Positions 47,857 through 59,440 of a stretch of 64,000 nucleotides of DNA are shown here, piece by piece. Every line of letters starts with the position of its first letter. The stretch's first letter is position 1. The DNA is from Bostrychus sinensis (Eukaryota > Chordata > Actinopteri > Gobiiformes > Eleotridae), in the NCBI GenBank assembly GCA_020698575.1, contig CM036255.1, positions 18,094,501-18,158,500 on the forward strand. Direction: 5' to 3'. The notes below the pieces were generated by a model, which worked only from the letters and a program-made list of their open reading frames with translations, did not search any database and was not told the DNA's origin. The position numbers and the translations under genes were made by a program.

Positions 47857-48017
47857 CATAGAGAGTCACAAGTTATCTTCCTCTTCGTGCTGGTCCCAAG
47901 CCTAAACAAATGAAGACTGAGAGTGTTAGGTCAAGAGGGCATCCAGTTTAAAACCTGTGCCAAATCAGTGTACGAATTACTGCACACTAGGAGGATTGGC
48001 GACCCCAGAAGGGAAAA
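47857..48017 (+). repeat. Family-A interspersed repeat
   Basis: GCCATAGAGAGTCACAAG, CTGGTCCCAAGCCTAAACAA, AGAGGGCATCCAGTTTAAAA, CTGTGCCAAATCAGTGTACG, CACTAGGAGG and GGCGACCCCAGAAGGGAAA. Confidence 0.75.
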
Positions 48018-49020
48018 AAAAAAAAGGAAGAGAGAGGAGATAATTTTATTTTTGAATGCAACATTTAATTTTGGTTAAAAGTATAGACAGTAACAAAAGT
48101 GGACCAAGGGATGTCACCATTGTAAACTCAAAACAGCTGAAGAGAAAAACAGGAGCCAAACATGAGGATTATTTCTGTAACAAGGTCAGAGCATATAAGG
48201 TGTAAATGATGGTGATAAAAGTCAGCTGTAACAACAATGTACGTAGTTAGCTAGTGATGATAACAATAATAGCAAACCTTATATCACACATTTGTACCAA
48301 AGATAATCTAAAAATGAAAAGGAGTCAGCTTCCAATATGGCCATCAAGCCACCTGTCAATCACACCACTTCATCGTCTCTAGTTTAACCACGCAATAATC
48401 TACAGATAGATCTCCAGAAAGGTCAGTAGGTGTTAGACCAGACAATGAGACCAGTATTAAAACTATAATACATATATTGACTTTTCAAATGTCAATACTT
48501 TTGTGACAAGCCATTTGGAGCCAGGTTTTTTGGAGGACTTTATTTTTACATCGTGCACTAAAATCTTAAGCATTTGCACACCCTTGCACACCCACATATA
48601 GATGGACTTTAATCCGTACTGCTACAAGACCGTGATTCTGTGTTATTACTGTGATTAAATGTTTTTTCCGCTTAATTTCTCAACGATTAGTGGAAGCTGC
48701 TCTTTTGGCCTCATCAGCGGCCCGTGTTGGCATCTTCATTACTGCTGTTTAGTTCACGGTCCTGGATGATAATGGGGGTCGTGAGCCCCCCTGGCCTGAG
48801 TGCTGGTCCTGCCCCTGGAAGTACACACACTGAGCTGCCAATAAGTCCCATAAACCACAAGACATAAACAGCACAAGCACCCTTTTATCACCGCTGTGCT
48901 TGATTATCAACACCTAGGCGGTAACTACACCAGTCACACAGCCACACACTTCCACAGGAGGGTCCCAGGAGAGTGATACCCACACTAGAGGAAGGGGCCT
49001 CTTTCCCAATTACACCTTAA

Positions 49021-49090
49021 AAGAAAAAAAAAAAAAAAAAAAAAAAGGGAAAAGGTGGTGGTGGTGGTGGTGGTGGGGGGGGGGGGGGGG
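49021..49090. repeat. Compound A-run / (GGT)n / G-run
   Basis: A run of ~22 A, then GGGAAAAGG, five to six GGT units and a ~17-base G-run ending at 49090. Three simple repeats abut, and the G-run could form a quadruplex. Confidence 0.95.
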
Positions 49091-49503
49091 CTAGCAGTGT
49101 GTATCCCCTATATACGTGTGTGTGTGTGTATTTGCTAAAGGTGCTCATAAAAGCCCCCCAAGATCGACTTGATGGAGAGCATTATAAAGGGCTATCAGGC
49201 GCTCCAATCGCCTCCCACAGCCTCCGGGCAGGACAAAGGATCTGCTCGCCACTTCAACATTTACCTAAAGGGCTTTTACTTACAACCCTCCCCCTTTTAC
49301 ACTTTCCCCTTTCACCATCTTCCATTCCGTCTTAATCCACTCACTTCTGGGGCAATTTCTGTCAATTACAGGCGAATAAAGTTAAGAGATGTGTTTATCG
49401 CGTTGAAAGCTGAGGCTGACACTGTTGACACCTGAACTGCCATTTTCAGATTTGGAGTAGGGCTGCACCATATTAGAAAAAACATGTCATAAATGTTGAA
49501 TAT

Positions 49504-49685
49504 TGTAATCCAGCCACAAGAGGTCTCAAACAAGTGTACTCCTTGTGCCAGTCCTAAAGCCTTGAGAAATAGAGAGGGTTGTGTCAGGAGGGGCATCCAG
49601 CTTAAAACCTATTAATATGCGAATCACTGAACACTAGGAGGCAAATGATTTGCTGTGGCAATCCCAGAAAGGGAAAAGCCAAAAA
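49504..49685 (+). repeat. Family-A interspersed repeat (best copy)
   Basis: AATCCAGCCACAAGAGGTCT, AGTGTACTCCTTGTGCCAGT, GAGAGGGTTGTGTCAGGAGG, GGCATCCAGCTTAAAACCTA, ATATGCGAATCACTGAACAC, TAGGAGGCAAATGATTTGCT, GTGGCAATCCCAGAAAGGGA. This copy contains nearly every block of the family. Confidence 0.8.
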
Positions 49686-52371
49686 AAAAGACCTATATTG
49701 AATATTGCAATGATGCTATACAGGCGAGATTTAAATATCTTAATAAGGTCAAGGCTTTATTAAACATAGACATAGTAAACATTCAATTTTATTTGATGAA
49801 GACATACAAGGCTTTGGACGTCAAAACAACGGCTAAATAAAAAAAAAAGAGGGAGATTAAAGCAGGTCTAAATTTAGGACTGAATTACAACTAAATCATA
49901 ATAATTTACATTAAGTGTATGTGATCATAAAATAAATTTATTTAAGGCTCTAGATAGTAACTTTTGACAGTGCATAATACTGTATAATACAAACAAAACA
50001 AAACATTTAATTTCTTGCAATACGGATATGGCATATGCTGATATTGCGATACATTTAAGATGTATTGTGCAGCCCATACTTGGCGGTCTCAAAGAAGGAA
50101 GTCCTTGAAATCGCATGAATAATTGATGGGTAAAAGAAGTTGGGAATGATAACTCACAAGGGTGTTTAGATGGGCTTTGTGTTGTTGGGGGAGAGAGGGT
50201 CTATGGCGGGGGAAGGTCTCCATCAGGTGAGCATCATCTCTGATTAATTTACTGCCACTTGCCATGAGGATGTGTGCCGCCGAGCGTGAAAGGATAGGCG
50301 TTGCCATGAAAAGATTGGAAGCAGGAGAAGAGGAAGCCAGAGAGCTAAAGAGGGTCAATCTATTCCTTTGTCCCTCGCCAAGACTTCAACAAAGACGTTA
50401 AGACCTTCCAGGTGACGCAGACCCATTGTTCCTCCAAAAGTACTCAATGGGATGGTTTAGTAAATTTCTACTCATTTGCATCCACTTGCAAAAAAGAAAA
50501 AAGAAAAAAAAGAGTCATAAATTCGACTTTCATAGATTGGAAGATAACTACATACACAAATAGATTTAACTATAAACCTATGTTTAGTTACAACTCATAC
50601 AATCTTAACATATTACTAAACGTGTTCAGCGACAAACTTACAAACAACAAAATTATGCAAAACGTGATTACTTAATGGCTTTCTAATCCTTAATGTTTTC
50701 CATTTTAGGAGGAAACATTTTCTCTTTGACATATCAAGAAAAGAAACCATCATGCCACTTGAAATAAACAAAGAGGGACAAGTCCCCAATTGGTTTAAGG
50801 GAAACATAATAGAAAGGATCTCATATATTGGTGTTTTGGAGCGCACGCAGCAAGTAACATACAGATCAATAAGTCATACGCAAACAAATACAAATGCCTC
50901 ATATTACAACCACGTTATTGATTCCTCAATTTTGTGCGGGACATCAGCATTCGAAAGAGTGGCGTGCACCTTATTTTGCGGTGGATCACTTTGACCTACA
51001 AAACGATTTCTGATCCTAAACGCTACAAGAAAGCCCATCGACAAAACTGAGGGGAAAGCTTCACAAATAGGTTTGAAATTCACAAGTGCTTCTCCATCAC
51101 CTGTGTGCGTGTGTCGGTATGCCACTCACGTCTTCCTAGTCCCAGCGCTTGCACAGCCACAGGCGAGGAAACCCTCTGATGGACGGCTTTAGCCAGCTAA
51201 CGTGCCAATTGTCACTTAGCATTTGGGTCAAAGCTGCGCTTTGCTTACAACCGGCAGCTGCAAAAAGGTAGAGACCAACCAAAGTTGTATCCATGAAATG
51301 TTAAGGATTGTCTTTGTGTGTTATAAACTCTTGTTAATATGCAGTAGTGAGCCTATAATTAACCACTAACGCTTCATTTTCGATGGAGATTAGCTTTAAA
51401 TGATTGGCATATTTGCATACATTATTAGAAGTGGTAAAGAGTTGTGTGCTTTCCATGTTAATCTATAGCGTTAATTGCATGGATTCTTTATATTACGTTC
51501 ACTGAAAAGCCAATTAAGCAGAAGCAAAATTTTTCAAACATGCCAAATGATGTAAACTGTTAAATCGTTTGTCAGTTTGTCAGGCAGGGAGTTATGTTAC
51601 AGCTTGTTGACTGCGGTTGTCACCACCGATTTCTTACGCTATCATAAAATAGCCATAGTGTCTTCTGCACAACCCTATAGCAGTGGGTTCTTGCCGTCAG
51701 TCAGGAAGAAAAAAACTCTCCCACAAACACATGCACAAAGAAGAAGGCAGAGAGGAGTGGCGGAGGTGGCGGTGGTGGGGGGGTATAGACGAGACAAAGA
51801 AGGCGAGTGGGGAGAGTGATCATGAGGGGGAACCAAGGGGTAAAATGAGCGGGAAATGGAGAGATGGCAGAGATAGGAATACAGTGCGTCCGGGGAGGTG
51901 AAAGACAAGACAAGCGGAAAAAAACAGTGTACAGTATCGGGACAATAGTGCATCCATTTGGGGAGACAATAAAAGACTAAACTAAAAGAGAGAGCTGGGG
52001 GAGTGGGATGAAAGTGGGGAAACCAGACAGATTTAAACAAAAACAGGTTTGAGCTTAAGGTTCGTGTCAGTAGCAATAAGTAATACAATACAGAATACAG
52101 GAAGACACAGAGCTAACCCCAATAAAACTATTATCTACTATTAAATTTTACTCAGTACAAGTGAAAGTAGCCCATGCTGGATTTACGAAAAACAGACTCC
52201 AGGACTGTGGTCAGTTCCAAACTGGATGCTATGAAGGTAATTTTGGGTAACTTGACAAATAATAAGTATTGCTATCCATCAAAGAAGTAGTGTGGAGCAG
52301 TATCTCACTGAACACATAAATTTTAACAAAAGAAAATGCAATAAATGGCATAATAAAGGTCTCTTCCTCTC

Positions 52372-52535
52372 CTATCTGGGGTCGCCAGAGCAAACTGTCT
52401 GCCCCCTAGTGCGCAGTGATTCACATATTAATAGGTTTTATGCCATATGCCCTTTGTGACGTAACCGTCTCCATTTATCAAGGTTTGGGACCGGCACAAG
52501 AAATAACTGGCATAAGACAACTTGTGGCTGAATTT
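52372..52535 (-). repeat. Family-A interspersed repeat (reverse)
   Basis: CTATCTGGGGTCGCCAGAGC, CCCCTAGTGCGCAGTGATTC, ACATATTAATAGGTTTTATG, CCATTTATCAAGGTTTGGGA and CCGGCACAAG are the reverse complement of the consensus. Confidence 0.8.
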
Positions 52536-52878
52536 AAATTATCCAATGTAAATGAAAAGTAAAAATATCAGCTACAAAGTTTTAGCTTGGTCTGTCATGT
52601 TCTCACTTCTAGTTGATTTAAAGGGGCCAGGATATTGTAAAATTATGCAAGCAGGGGGATCAGAATAAAGATGAATTACTCTGGGCAGTTAATGATTTTA
52701 ACTTTTTTTTTTCATCTAAAATATATCACTTGTCCTTGAAAAGACAAGAGTGCAAGAAACTAGCTCATCAAACTAACTAACAAAGAAGCTGCCTGGAGCT
52801 GCTATAGGAAGTACCCGTGTTTACATAGATGTCAACGGGAGGTCATGAATTATGCATGCTATATGGAGTATGGCTCTG

Positions 52879-53052
52879 TTACGTGTGTGTGTGTGTGCAT
52901 TTCTTAATGTTTGCAGACCTAAACTCCGGGAAATGTGCGTTTGTGTGTGTGTAAAGTCTAATGGGGGTGTTATGTTTCTCCCCAACAGGACTGCATGCCT
53001 CAAACAGCAAAAAAAGAAGAAAAAGAAGAGGAGAGAGAGAGAAAGAGAGAGA
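52879..53052. repeat. (GT)n and purine (GA/AAG)n low-complexity tracts
   Basis: GTGTGTGTGTGTGTGC at ~52881 and GTTTGTGTGTGTGTAAA at ~52939, then a strand-asymmetric purine tract AAAAAAGAAGAAAAAGAAGA running into GAGAGAGAGAAAGAGAGAGA at 53010-53055. Confidence 0.9.
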
Positions 53053-53689
53053 GAAACTGCTGGTAAACACATCCATTTTCAGTTCAGTTTGACACGGTCC
53101 ATATGCACACACTAAGTTCTGCAGCACTCCTCTAGTTTGGCAGAACATCCGCACCCCACCCAACCCAAAAAAACAGTCTCTCTGAAAGACCAAGGCCAAG
53201 TGCAGCATGTGGAGTACAAATCAAAACAATAACAAGCTCATGTGCAGATGCTGGTGGCTCACGTGACCAAAGCCACTGGATCCTATTGTTTACAAGGAAA
53301 GGAGGGGTGACAGATATGTAGTTGGGCCAAACTATAGGCTTAGTGATATTAAGAGCTCTGTGATGGTGGGGTGGTGCCTGATATTAGGATGTTACATTGC
53401 AAACATGTAGGGGGTTCACTGTAGAGCTGCCTATAGATTGCAACAGACAATTAGGCCTAAAGCTGAAAGTGCTCCTCTTTGTAAAACTAAGGACAAGCAG
53501 TAGATAATGACAACAGTAAGGGACCAACCTTTAGGTACAGGGGGCTGCGTGTGTTTGGTATCTCGCAGGTGAAGCCTCCAGAGCTAAAGACAAATGTCTT
53601 TGAAGAACAAAGGATGGCAAAGGGAGCACGGAAGAGGGAAAGAGAAAATATTACCGGGATCCCCTGCGGTGGAGCGATACAACAATTGA

Positions 53690-54450
53690 GGCTTTATCAT
53701 GGTTGAAAGGTGGGGTGGCACGTGGCAAGAGCCAATTATGATGTGATATGTTTGAGGTGCAGCTGAGCTAGGGATCACCTTTTAAAAGTTTTGACAATTT
53801 TAACAACAAAAGCGTTTCAGAGCCGTGCAAATGTCATTTCAGTAATGAACCGGGATCTAATCATTTGCATTGACAGTGGGAGAAGGCACAGTAAATAATA
53901 AAAAAGTTAAAAAGAGGAGGCAGTTAAAAAAAACTGAGCTAATGCACCGAGAATCAACAAAGAGTGCGGAGGCGTGCGGTGTATCAAATTCATCTTGTAA
54001 AAACATTAACCGTTTTGCTTCGATTTCAGAGAGTCAACAAAAGAAAAGGCCACATAAGCCTCCTATTCTCAGAACAAATCTCAGAAAATAAATCATATGG
54101 TAAAATGACTGCCTTTGTTAGCCTAGTATATGGAGAACTGGCCAAAAGCGTGAGCTGGAAATCTAACAGATGATGGATTACCTATAAGATTTTCTTTTGG
54201 AAATGCCCAGACTCTCTTATTTACAGCCCTGGTCTGATGCCTACTCACGACTTCATCTCTTATTGAAACAGCGCACAGCTCAGAGCCCCCTGATTGGATT
54301 ATGAAGTAAAAGGATATTCCAGTGTTGTCCAGTTTGGGAACAATTTATGTAGATCAGCCGCAGCAGATGGCTCTTAGATGTCAGGGTAACAAATGGCTAA
54401 CTTTCAATTAACTTTATCGTTCCCTCCTCTCAACATAAGGTCTTTGTGTT
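53690..54450. promoter_or_regulatory. Candidate conserved non-coding region
   Basis: Two repeat-free blocks (53700-53890 and 54180-54450) with CCAATTATGATGTGATATGT, CTAATCATTTGCATTGACAG (octamer/TALE-like) and CCCCCTGATTGGATTATGAA. No coding frame with splice sites. Confidence 0.25.
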
Positions 54451-54774
54451 TGTGGGAGGCATCTGAGAGTTCACTTGGACTAAAATGTTTGGCTCGTACT
54501 GTGTCTTAGAATCCTCTGAGTTTAGGATTACAAACTGTTGAAATCCTACAGAAGATAGCTTTCCTTGTTGGCTGGCTTAAATAACCACTGTTAAAGGAAA
54601 AGTGACAGAGTGATTCTGGATAAGCGTTTAAGTTTTGATTACCTCTAACAGAAAGGTTGTTTTTGCCAGTATTGGTTTGTTTGTTAGTCTGTTAGCAAGA
54701 TAACATAACAAATAAAATAATAAAATAACAGATAAAATAACAAATTATTATTTTTAATGCACTCTTTATCATTG

Positions 54775-54900
54775 TGAGATATCAGGGTTTTGTGGCACAA
54801 GAGAGCATACCCCTGAAGTGGAAGGTCTCTGGTTTGTTATGAGGTAGGGCCAATGCCGTGGCTGAGGTTGACCTCTCAGAGTGCTTCTGAATTTGCTACG
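54775..54900 (+). repeat. Family-B SINE-like repeat
   Basis: GAGATATCAGGGTTTTGTGG, CATACCCCTGAAGTGGAAGG, TCTCTGGTTTGTTATGAGGT, GGGCCAATGCCGTGGCTGAG and CTCAGAGTGCTTCTGA. Confidence 0.6.
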
Positions 54901-56139
54901 CTTTTTGTTGTTATATAATAAATATTATAATTGAGAGAAGCTCATGTATTTAAACCACTAATTTACCTGGCCCATTATTTTTTGAAACCCAACACACACC
55001 TATGTATTTATCACCCATAATATCAAATATATCACTTACCTCTCTTTTAATCTGTGCTAAATGTACATAGCAATGAGTAGTTCTTTAAAAACCATGCTTT
55101 TTGCAGCTGAAATTCAATGCTGCAGCACTAAAGCCATTACAGGCTCACCCGTGGTGTAAATATCTTTTCTACATCTGTTGGTCCAGAAGGTGTATGCATA
55201 GCACATCTGGGAATTCCTCACTAATGTAGGTGTCATACTTGTGATTCATTACACGAGCAAGAATCATATGAGAGCGCTGTAGAGCATTTTAAAGCTCGGT
55301 TAGGCTTCTGACAACAACTGGCGTGGAGGAGTTCACTTTCAACATGGGCCTTTTTAACTGTGTGACAGGTGGTTGGGGAATTCAAGGTCACTTTTTCAGC
55401 TCTGCCATGTGATGTTGTTGTTCTGTCCTTACACTGTGGTAATCGGCAGGTAATTGGTGTTCTTCGTGGTCAATGATTTCTCCGTCATTAGGACAGTTCA
55501 GTCAACACTAAGTGCTACACAATGTTTGAGGGGAATTCTAAAGATTTTACCGATTATCTTGTTATGTAACAATTGTGAGGAAACAAAAGACACCTGTGCT
55601 GTGACCTGGCATGACTTCGAGGGGAACCGAGATCCCAACAGGACTACTCACATGCTGTAACAATAGCAGTATTTTTGTGACACCGGCAGGGTTGATATAT
55701 TGAGTCATTAGTGGCACAATAGTAAATAATAATCATATCAAGGTCTTGGGAAGAGCAATGAGAATAATGTATAACTTAAGCTTGAGAAGTAATATAAAAG
55801 GACCATGTTTACATCTATTGTTGTTGCTTAATTTAATTTATTTATTTGCTAATTAACTATTCAGACAGTTCTTAGCGAAACTGGTGCATTCAGAATATTT
55901 GGTAATATGTTTAAGTATTTCTCATTTTGATTCCCAAAGATGGGAATCAAAAACAATATATAGCATCTCTTAATTTACTCAATCAATCAATTCCATTTCA
56001 GCCATTAGTTAAACAATATGTACCTTGAAGATATGTTGTTTAAAAAAAATGAATATGCATGAATGAATACTTAATGCTCTTCAAAGTGGTGTGTCCAACA
56101 TGAAGAAGACAGCTGCTATATCTGCTGTGGGAAGATGGA

Positions 56140-56490
56140 CTGCTATTAAATGGTGGACATTAAGACATGCATTAACTTCAGATCCACACTTGTGGGTGTC
56201 ACATAGGGCACCAGCGTATGCACAAGGCCCACCCCTCATCAAGCCGCGCCTCCTCTGCTAAAGCCTGATAAAATTGATGAGCGACACTCAAATTAAACCG
56301 GGGCTACAATTATGACACCCTCATGCCGTGCTCTTAATTAGTACATCTCCATTTTAATTAATAAAGCCTGTCAACCTGACAGATATCAATAATTCACAAC
56401 AGACAGGTCAATGGAGCTTTAAAATGGATGGCCATAATTAGAAATAATGCAGCAATAGGTCACTTCTTGAGGCTGGCTTTGTTTTTAATA
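56140..56490. promoter_or_regulatory. Candidate conserved non-coding element (strongest by texture)
   Basis: About 350 repeat-free bases dense in homeodomain cores: GCTCTTAATTAGTACATCTC, CATTTTAATTAATAAAGCCT, GGCCATAATTAGAAATAATG. TGACAGATATC and ACAGACAGGTCA add TALE-like sites. No open frame of note. Confidence 0.35.
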
Positions 56491-57469
56491 GGTTTCACTT
56501 GAGATGGTCGTCGTTCCCGCCTCAGTGTCACACTGTCTTTGCCCCTAACCAAAACTCTGCCTTCATAAATTTAGCACTCTTAGCAGGAGGTGGGCTGTTA
56601 TTCAAAGTTTGACTGTACATTTTCTACTAAAGTTTTACATTTTTTATATTTGGCACAACACAAAGAGAATGCATTTCATTTGCAAGTCTAGTGGCATATA
56701 AAGGCCATTAAAAAAACAGTAACTGTTTCATACAAATAAGATACATATAGCGCCTTCATTCTGATTGTATAAAAGTGAATTGAGATCACTGCAATTTAAT
56801 CTCAAAACTGCCGCTTGCAACAGTTTACAAGAGATATTTGAATATTGCATCACTCCCTTTATGAATAAATGCATGAATTACTATGGCAGCTTGTTGAGTG
56901 ATTTATGTAATTTTAAAGTTAACTGTTAAAACTAAAAACAAAATGGAAACTGCAGCCTTGTTGTTTAATACTGCATTGCTCATACGACTTGCAATAATTA
57001 AAATTTCCTTTTGGAATAATAACTTTTTTAATTCAATCAAATGTTTTCATAACAAGCAAAGTGTCTCCAAAACAGTCCAGTCATAGTTAAACAAATCATG
57101 CTAATCTGTGCTTAAGTGTAGTAATAAAAAGTTAAAATAATAAAGTAATCAAGACAGAAAAAGCTGGCCTAAATGGAGCCCAGTCTTTGTTTAGCTACAA
57201 TATTTGACAACACTCTTCATTAGCACCACCACATATGTACGTATATACCATATTGCACTTTGGTCAATATAATCAATTAAGAGTTTTTCAAACCTGCAGC
57301 ACACAGTCCATTATAGTTGTGTACTATGGATTAATGGAGCAGCAGCAAAGGCCCCACTAAACCGTCGGTCACATCAACATTGACTTAACACAGTGCATTA
57401 AGGCTACAAGTGAGTGACTGAACAGATACAACTGCTGCAATAAAGAATAAATTAGCATTTAAGTGACAT

Positions 57470-57725
57470 ATAGTGAGGCTTTGGATTGATCTGCCTGTTG
57501 ATTCATGACGCCGGCGCAGTTAGGGCCAGACTCTCACTCACGCTCCCGTGACAGCCATAATCGGTGTTCAAACTCCTGAGAAGCATGTTATGTTTATTTA
57601 CAACGTCAACAGATTTCTGCTGATGGCTGGAAAATGAGCATTATACATGAGGAGCCACTCCTGGAGTCCGCACAGTCACCGCTGTCAAATGTTATTTTGA
57701 CTCATTCAATTTGTTGTAATTAGGA
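57470..57725. promoter_or_regulatory. Candidate conserved non-coding element
   Basis: Repeat-free, with GATTGATCTGCCTGTTGATT, GACGCCGGCGCAGTTAGGGC, ACAGCCATAATCGG and TTGTTGTAATTAGGACAG; ends ~200 bases before a SINE insertion. Texture only. Confidence 0.3.
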
Positions 57726-57919
57726 CAGAAAATGTATGCCCATGGACTTAGTGGGTTAGTGTTAGAGCTGTCTGGAGTTTTGAGGGTACCTCCAAGGTAG
57801 AATTTAGGATTTTATTTATTTCACTAAAGTTAAAATTGAATGCCAAATTCACATTTAACTTGCAAAAATGGCATATTATTTTATTGCAGTATTCGTTACC
57901 AAGTATTACTGAAAAATCA

Positions 57920-57933
57920 TTTTTGAGCATGCA
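57920..57933. repeat. Target-site duplication, left copy
   Basis: TTTTTGAGCATGCA, repeated at 58317-58330 on the other side of the SINE; 14-base duplication typical of target-primed reverse transcription. Confidence 0.85.
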
Positions 57934-58316
57934 TTCATTCATTCATTCATTTTCTACCACTTATTCCCGTTAGGGGTCGCAGGTGACTGGAGCCTATCCC
58001 AGTAACTTTGGGCCGTAGGCGGGGTACACCCTGGACAGGGGCCAGCTTGTCGCAGGGCTGACACAGAGATGAACACAGACAGACAACCATTCACTCTCAC
58101 ATTCATTCACTAGGGTCAATTTAGAGTCACCAATTCACCTAACACATGCATGTCTTTGGATGGTGGGAGGAAGCCGGAGAACCCGGAGAACATGCAGACT
58201 CCACCCAGAGAGTTCGTGTGATGGTGTGTTGGTCGGCCCGGGGCTCGAACCCACGACCTCCTTGCACCCCTTTTTGAGCCCTTTTGACCCTTTTTTTTGA
58301 GCCCTTTTGACCCTTT
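57934..58316 (-). mobile_element. Family-D SINE with 14-bp target duplication and odd 5' end
   Basis: On the minus strand: tandem GGGTCAAAAGGGCTCAAAAA units, GGGTTCGAGCCCCGGGCCGA (a perfect tRNA B box, GGTTCGAGCCC), ATGTTCTCCGGGTTCTCCGG, CTTCCTCCCACCATCCAAAG, CCTGTCCAGGGTGTACCCCG, TGGGATAGGCTCCAGTCACC and an (AATG)n tail. Flanked by TTTTTGAGCATGCA. The A-box half of the tRNA-like head is missing and the 23-base tandem repeat stands in its place. Confidence 0.85.
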
Positions 58317-58320
58317 TTTT
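58271..58320. repeat. 23-base tandem repeat at SINE 5' end
   Basis: Two-plus units of TTTTTTTTGAGCCCTTTTGA followed by CCC (58271-58290, 58291-58313), then the run continues into the target duplication. The unit shares TTTTTGAGC with the duplicated target, suggesting slippage or template jumping at integration. Confidence 0.85.
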
Positions 58321-58994
58321 TGAGCATGCAAAATATGAATAATCAAGATGGTTTTGGCCACTGCTAACAATTTAACTGTATGTAATGTCAGAACTAAGAT
58401 TAGGGCAAAGACATTTCTTCAAGCCTAAAGACATTTCTTAATTTTATACTATTTACAACGAGGCAGGCCATACCCTGGTTAAAATGAATGTAAAGCACTG
58501 ATTGCGATTGCAACAACAACACATATTGCTCACCACAATCCGGTGCCTTGGCTGTGAATGGAGATTGCATGTCTTCTTAATCTATGGTTAACTGTACCCC
58601 AGCTCTCTCTCACTGATATTCAGCGGCCTTAATTAAAGACCCAATTTGCATATAAATTTGAACTTGCCATCCTAGCTTCCATGGGCATCACAGGTGGTCG
58701 TTTTCCTCGGAGCCAAGACCTGTCGACTGAGCCCACATAAGCCAACTCGATGCAACTCCTACTGGTGCTATTGACAAAGAGGTTTCTCTTTGATTCCTCC
58801 ATGTACAATAAAGCTGAGTTAACAGCAGGGAGGGCTGAGTCTATGGCTACTCTACAATTCAATCTGAGATTAAAGTCCAAGTGCTGTTTTTCCATGAGAA
58901 ACTACAAACCCAAATCTGAAAAATTATACCTTTTTGTTTAAAAAAAAAAAAGGCATTTTAATTACAATAAACAGCAAGATCAGACAAGTGAAAA

Positions 58995-59440
58995 GCACAG
59001 ATTATCTCTTCATAATGGCAGCTATTTGTGGGTGGGGCAGATTACGGCGCTACTGAACATTTTGTCCTCAAAGTTGATGTTAGAAGCAGGAAGAATGGGC
59101 AAGCATAAGGATTTCAGTGAGAATGACAAGGACCAAATTGCAATGGCTAGACGACTAGGTCAGAGCATCTCTGGGTGTTCCTGGAGGGCAGTGCTCAGTA
59201 TCTTAAAAATGGTCCAAGAAGCTAACAGTGGTAAACCAGCAACAGATGATCCACGTGGAGAGGGAAGGCTGGTCTGTGTGGTCCAATCCCACAGAGGAGC
59301 TACTGTTGCTCAAATTACTGAAGAAGCTAATGTAAGTTCTGATAAAAAGGTGTCAGAATTGCTGTTTGTTGCATATGGGGCGGCATATTAGGTAGGTGGC
59401 CGTATAACACATAACATAATGGTATACCTGACTGATGTAT
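58995..59440 (+). mobile_element. Tc1/mariner family M remnant with transposase N-terminus
   Basis: Right end TATACCTGACTGATGTA matches the family terminus; the left terminal repeat is lost. The open frame at 59094-59391 reads MGKHKDFSENDKDQIAMARR, LGQSISGCSWRAVLSILK and RGATVAQITEEANVSSDKKV, the two helix-turn-helix modules of a Tc1 transposase with internal deletions. No DDE domain. Provides the coding context for the MITEs at 7164 and 17644. Confidence 0.85.

Larger units (their letters stand above)
43829..58970. other. Presumed large 5' intron of znf704, part 2
   Basis: No exon supported on either strand in this repeat- and candidate-enhancer-bearing region. Stretches not listed separately (for example 50100-52370 and 54900-56100) show AT-rich unique sequence without recognisable features. 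Confidence 0.4.

Noticed and set aside
51675..52088. 137-residue minus-strand open frame rich in Ser/Pro/Leu
   Set aside because: Arises from purine-rich DNA on the plus strand; no homology recognised.
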